From Gammaproteobacteria bacterium (GTDB lineage: Bacteria; Pseudomonadota; Gammaproteobacteria; Ga0077536), in assembly GCA_021773835.1 (NCBI GenBank), contig JAJFJQ010000051.1, positions 310,001 to 374,000 on the forward strand: a stretch of 64,000 nucleotides of DNA, in the 5' to 3' direction. Positions within the stretch are counted from its first letter, which is position 1, and each line of letters starts with the position of its first letter. The notes beneath the pieces are model-generated. The model was not told where the DNA came from. It was given only the letters and a program-made list of their open reading frames with translations, and made no database searches. The position numbers were made by a program, and so were the translations under genes. Positions 62,082 to 64,000 of the stretch are shown here, in pieces.

Positions 62082-62933
62082 TTAAGACCGATTGCGTTTT
62101 TTCTTTTTGCGTTCGCGTTCCGGTGATTCACGCTCACCCAAAAATTCATGGAAGCAATTTGGCACGTGTCCGATATCGAGCGCTTGGTAACCGCGTTGAC
62201 TTAAATCATAGGCCAGCACCGTTGCCGTCGGCCCGAGGGAAATTAGGAATAGGTGATGGTCGCTAAAATGGAGACACTCGGTGAGCAGCCGATCGTATTG
62301 TGAAAACGCATGTGCTGATAATCCATATATACGTGCTGCAAACCGTGCATTTCCGAATAGGCGTTCATCCATATCGAATGCGCTCCCTTGACCCGTCACC
62401 ACCACCACGTCGCGGCCATGCCAAAGCCGTTTGATCTCGTCTACACCCAATGCCTGAAAGGCCTCAGTGCGGGATATCATCGCATTGGCATAAGTTCGAT
62501 CCGAAGACGTCTGTTCGATTAGCGTGCGACCGATTTGGGCGAAACAACTATCGGCGTAGGTGAATTCTTCAAAGCGGGTAACCAGGTCCAGGTTCGACGC
62601 TGTGTAGGGTTGAAACCCGATCAAACAGTTGTGTGGATTTGCACCAAGTATTTCGAGCAATCGGCGTTGAAGGCCGGGCGAGCGCTTTTGAAACGGAATA
62701 CTACCGCCTGCAATGCACTCGAATTCGCCGTCTCCGATACGTGAGATCGACGCTCGGTGATCGCAAATATAATTTAATGTCTCCGCTATCGACATGACGC
62801 CGGATAGATTCGCTGCAACCTGCCGGAGTGTCGCTTTGCACATCTCGAGGTCGTCGAAACCACCGCGCAGCATTCGCCGTACTTGTTTTTTCGGGTGAAA
62901 TTTTGTGATCAGGCTTTGCTTGATGCTGTGCAC
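62082..62933 (-). CDS. GT-D fold glycosyltransferase-like protein
   Basis: About 283 residues from a GTG (or 263 from ATG 62873). It matches the GT-D (DUF1792-type) glycosyltransferase fold: SISRIGDGEFECI carries the DGE motif that binds sugar nucleotide and metal, and DVVVVTGQGSAF and LFLISLGPTATVLAYDL follow. Such enzymes often act on adhesins or lipopolysaccharide. The C-terminus is very basic (RERKKKKRN). Confidence 0.75.
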   Translation of the reverse strand: MHSIKQSLITKFHPKKQVRRMLRGGFDDLEMCKATLRQVAANLSGVMSIAETLNYICDHRASISRIGDGEFECIAGGSIPFQKRSPGLQRRLLEILGANPHNCLIGFQPYTASNLDLVTRFEEFTYADSCFAQIGRTLIEQTSSDRTYANAMISRTEAFQALGVDEIKRLWHGRDVVVVTGQGSAFDMDERLFGNARFAARIYGLSAHAFSQYDRLLTECLHFSDHHLFLISLGPTATVLAYDLSQRGYQALDIGHVPNCFHEFLGERESPERERKKKKRNRS

Positions 62934-63058
62934 GGTACTGGGACGTTACGAAGATTAGTCACTCGTGGTTCCTCTGCGCATTCTATTCGCAATAGTGCAG
63001 CGGAAGTATAGGTAGGCGGTTCGGATCGCAGAGTCCCGCATCGCCGCGGGGATTTCGA

Positions 63059-63712
63059 TCACAGATCGAGCTTTAATTTGAGTTCGGCGAGTTCCGCTTC
63101 GAGCTTGCTTACGCGGTCCTCGATTCCAGGCACGTCGCTTACCTTTGCCGTTTCTACCGCGGTGACATTCTCGGTGTGTGCGCTCGACGCGACCACATCA
63201 ACTGGACCGTAGAACAGGTGCATATATTCGGCGTCCCGGCGACCTGGGGTCCGTGCAAGCTTCGCGACGAGCGGTCCGCCGTCGCGCTCAAGTAGGCTGA
63301 CCAAGGCGTCCACAACCGCCGCATTATCGGAGAAATTGTGCAGGCGTCCACTACGAGAGCGCAGCTCGCCAGGCGTTTGGGACCCGCGCAGTAACAGTAA
63401 ACAAATGATTGCGAACTGCGCTGGATCGAATTGATAATCGCTAAACGTCGTGTTGCAAAATCGCTGCTGATATTTCTCTACACCACGGCGGAAATTTTCC
63501 TCGGTACGTACAAGATGCTTGGCTGCGAGGGCGCGCACGGTGTGTTCAATAGTTCCGGGGTCGAGTGACAGTACAGGGTGCCGTGCGGATTTTTGATTAC
63601 ACGCATTCGTCAGTGCGTTTAACGTCAGCGGATATTGATCCGGTGTGACGACGGACTTTTCCATCAGACAACCGATGACGCGGGCTTCATTGGCGGTAAA
63701 TATTGACGGCAT
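63059..63712 (-). CDS. yceH: YceH family protein (DUF480)
   Basis: A 217-residue protein of the YceH family: ANEARVIGCLMEKSVVTPDQ, ALTNACNQKSARHPV and GSQTPGELRSRSGRLH with two winged-helix-like modules, then a C-terminal coiled coil (EDRVSKLEAELAELKLKL). The start is at 63712, with GAGG upstream; the longer frame to 63961 is rejected. The function is unclear in all organisms. Confidence 0.92.
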   Translation of the reverse strand: MPSIFTANEARVIGCLMEKSVVTPDQYPLTLNALTNACNQKSARHPVLSLDPGTIEHTVRALAAKHLVRTEENFRRGVEKYQQRFCNTTFSDYQFDPAQFAIICLLLLRGSQTPGELRSRSGRLHNFSDNAAVVDALVSLLERDGGPLVAKLARTPGRRDAEYMHLFYGPVDVVASSAHTENVTAVETAKVSDVPGIEDRVSKLEAELAELKLKLDL

Positions 63713-63886
63713 CGTAAATCCTCGTTTGCAGCTGTCGCATGGCGGCCGACGATTATCGCACGGACTCATCGTGGCGATGGCGGCATTAACTGTACACGGC
63801 CACGCGCCTCGACACTGCGCCAAATTCGCGCCGGCAATGTGATAGCCTAGGCCCCCAACTGGCCTCGAATAAAGTGGTATGGGTAA

Positions 63887-64000
63887 ATGAAGTTCGGTTT
63901 GTTCTATCTTCCAAGTTTTGATGCTGCGACCCACAAAGACGCGCGCACGCTCTACGATCAAATCTTCGAGCAGGCTGAGCTCGCCGACGCACTCGGTTAC
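63887..64000 (+). CDS. LLM class flavin-dependent oxidoreductase, N-terminal part
   Basis: A rightward frame begins at an ATG at 63887 and runs open to the window edge (38 codons). MKFGLFYLPSF and QAELADALGY match the N-terminal strand and helix of luciferase-like oxidoreductases. It is the fifth such gene in the window. Everything beyond residue 38 lies outside. Confidence 0.75.
   Translation, partial: MKFGLFYLPSFDAATHKDARTLYDQIFEQAELADALGY

Noticed and set aside
1-64000. CRISPR arrays, tRNA or rRNA genes, transposases
   Set aside because: None were recognised on reading both strands; a dedicated scan (tRNAscan-SE, Infernal) was not possible and could find short RNAs missed here.

Overview
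The window looks like chromosome of an uncultivated, aerobic or facultative Gram-negative bacterium, probably Pseudomonadota and perhaps gammaproteobacterial. That reading rests on outer-membrane beta-barrels, many Sec signal peptides and lipoboxes, a YceH/QmcA/NfeD/FimV-like gene complement and three VPLPA-type CTERM proteins. No rRNA, tRNA, CRISPR array, prophage or insertion sequence was found. Genes are dense on both strands and most sit in short operons.

Region 1 (1-13238) starts with a leftward GAF-PAS sensor cut by the window edge. A rightward operon of six genes follows: a pentaheme cytochrome c554-type protein, a cytoplasmic FAD/NAD oxidoreductase fused to two cyclic-nucleotide-binding domains and four ferredoxin-type Fe-S motifs, a membrane b-type cytochrome, an FHA-TM-decaheme fusion, an outer-membrane beta-barrel, and an exported decaheme protein with a C-terminal LVIVD-type beta-propeller. 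Together these can carry electrons from the cytoplasm across both membranes, so the likely role is a porin-cytochrome (extracellular electron transfer) conduit of unusual composition.

Region 2 (13264-24521) looks catabolic. It holds an isochorismatase-like hydrolase, a glutamine synthetase family enzyme, a FecR-SPOR protein, a complete three-subunit molybdenum hydroxylase with a CoxG-like maturation protein and an alpha/beta hydrolase, and, divergently, a two-domain extradiol-type dioxygenase, a flavin monooxygenase and a hot-dog thioesterase. This suggests hydroxylation and ring cleavage of an aromatic or N-heteroaromatic compound.

Region 3 (24877-47528) is mixed metabolism: a CTERM protein, HIT protein, several LLM flavin oxidoreductases, QmcA-NfeD, a polysaccharide deacetylase, a biotinyl-carboxyltransferase fusion, a RutB-like amidohydrolase, two amidases, SDR, GST, aldolase, diheme peroxidase and alcohol dehydrogenase. 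REP-like palindromes sit between some of these genes.

Region 4 (47750-64000) holds the other main discovery: two genes whose reading frames are interrupted by an in-frame TGA exactly where a catalytic redox cysteine is expected (W-U-P-Y-C in a peroxiredoxin-like protein, W-U-G-C in a thioredoxin-like protein). Each TGA is followed at the right distance by a hairpin resembling a bacterial SECIS element, so both are read as selenoproteins, and each lies next to an LLM flavin oxidoreductase. The region also has an Hcp-fold protein with a CTERM anchor, a solitary molybdenum hydroxylase large subunit, an ankyrin membrane protein, methyltransferases, a GT-D glycosyltransferase, YceH and the start of a fifth LLM enzyme.
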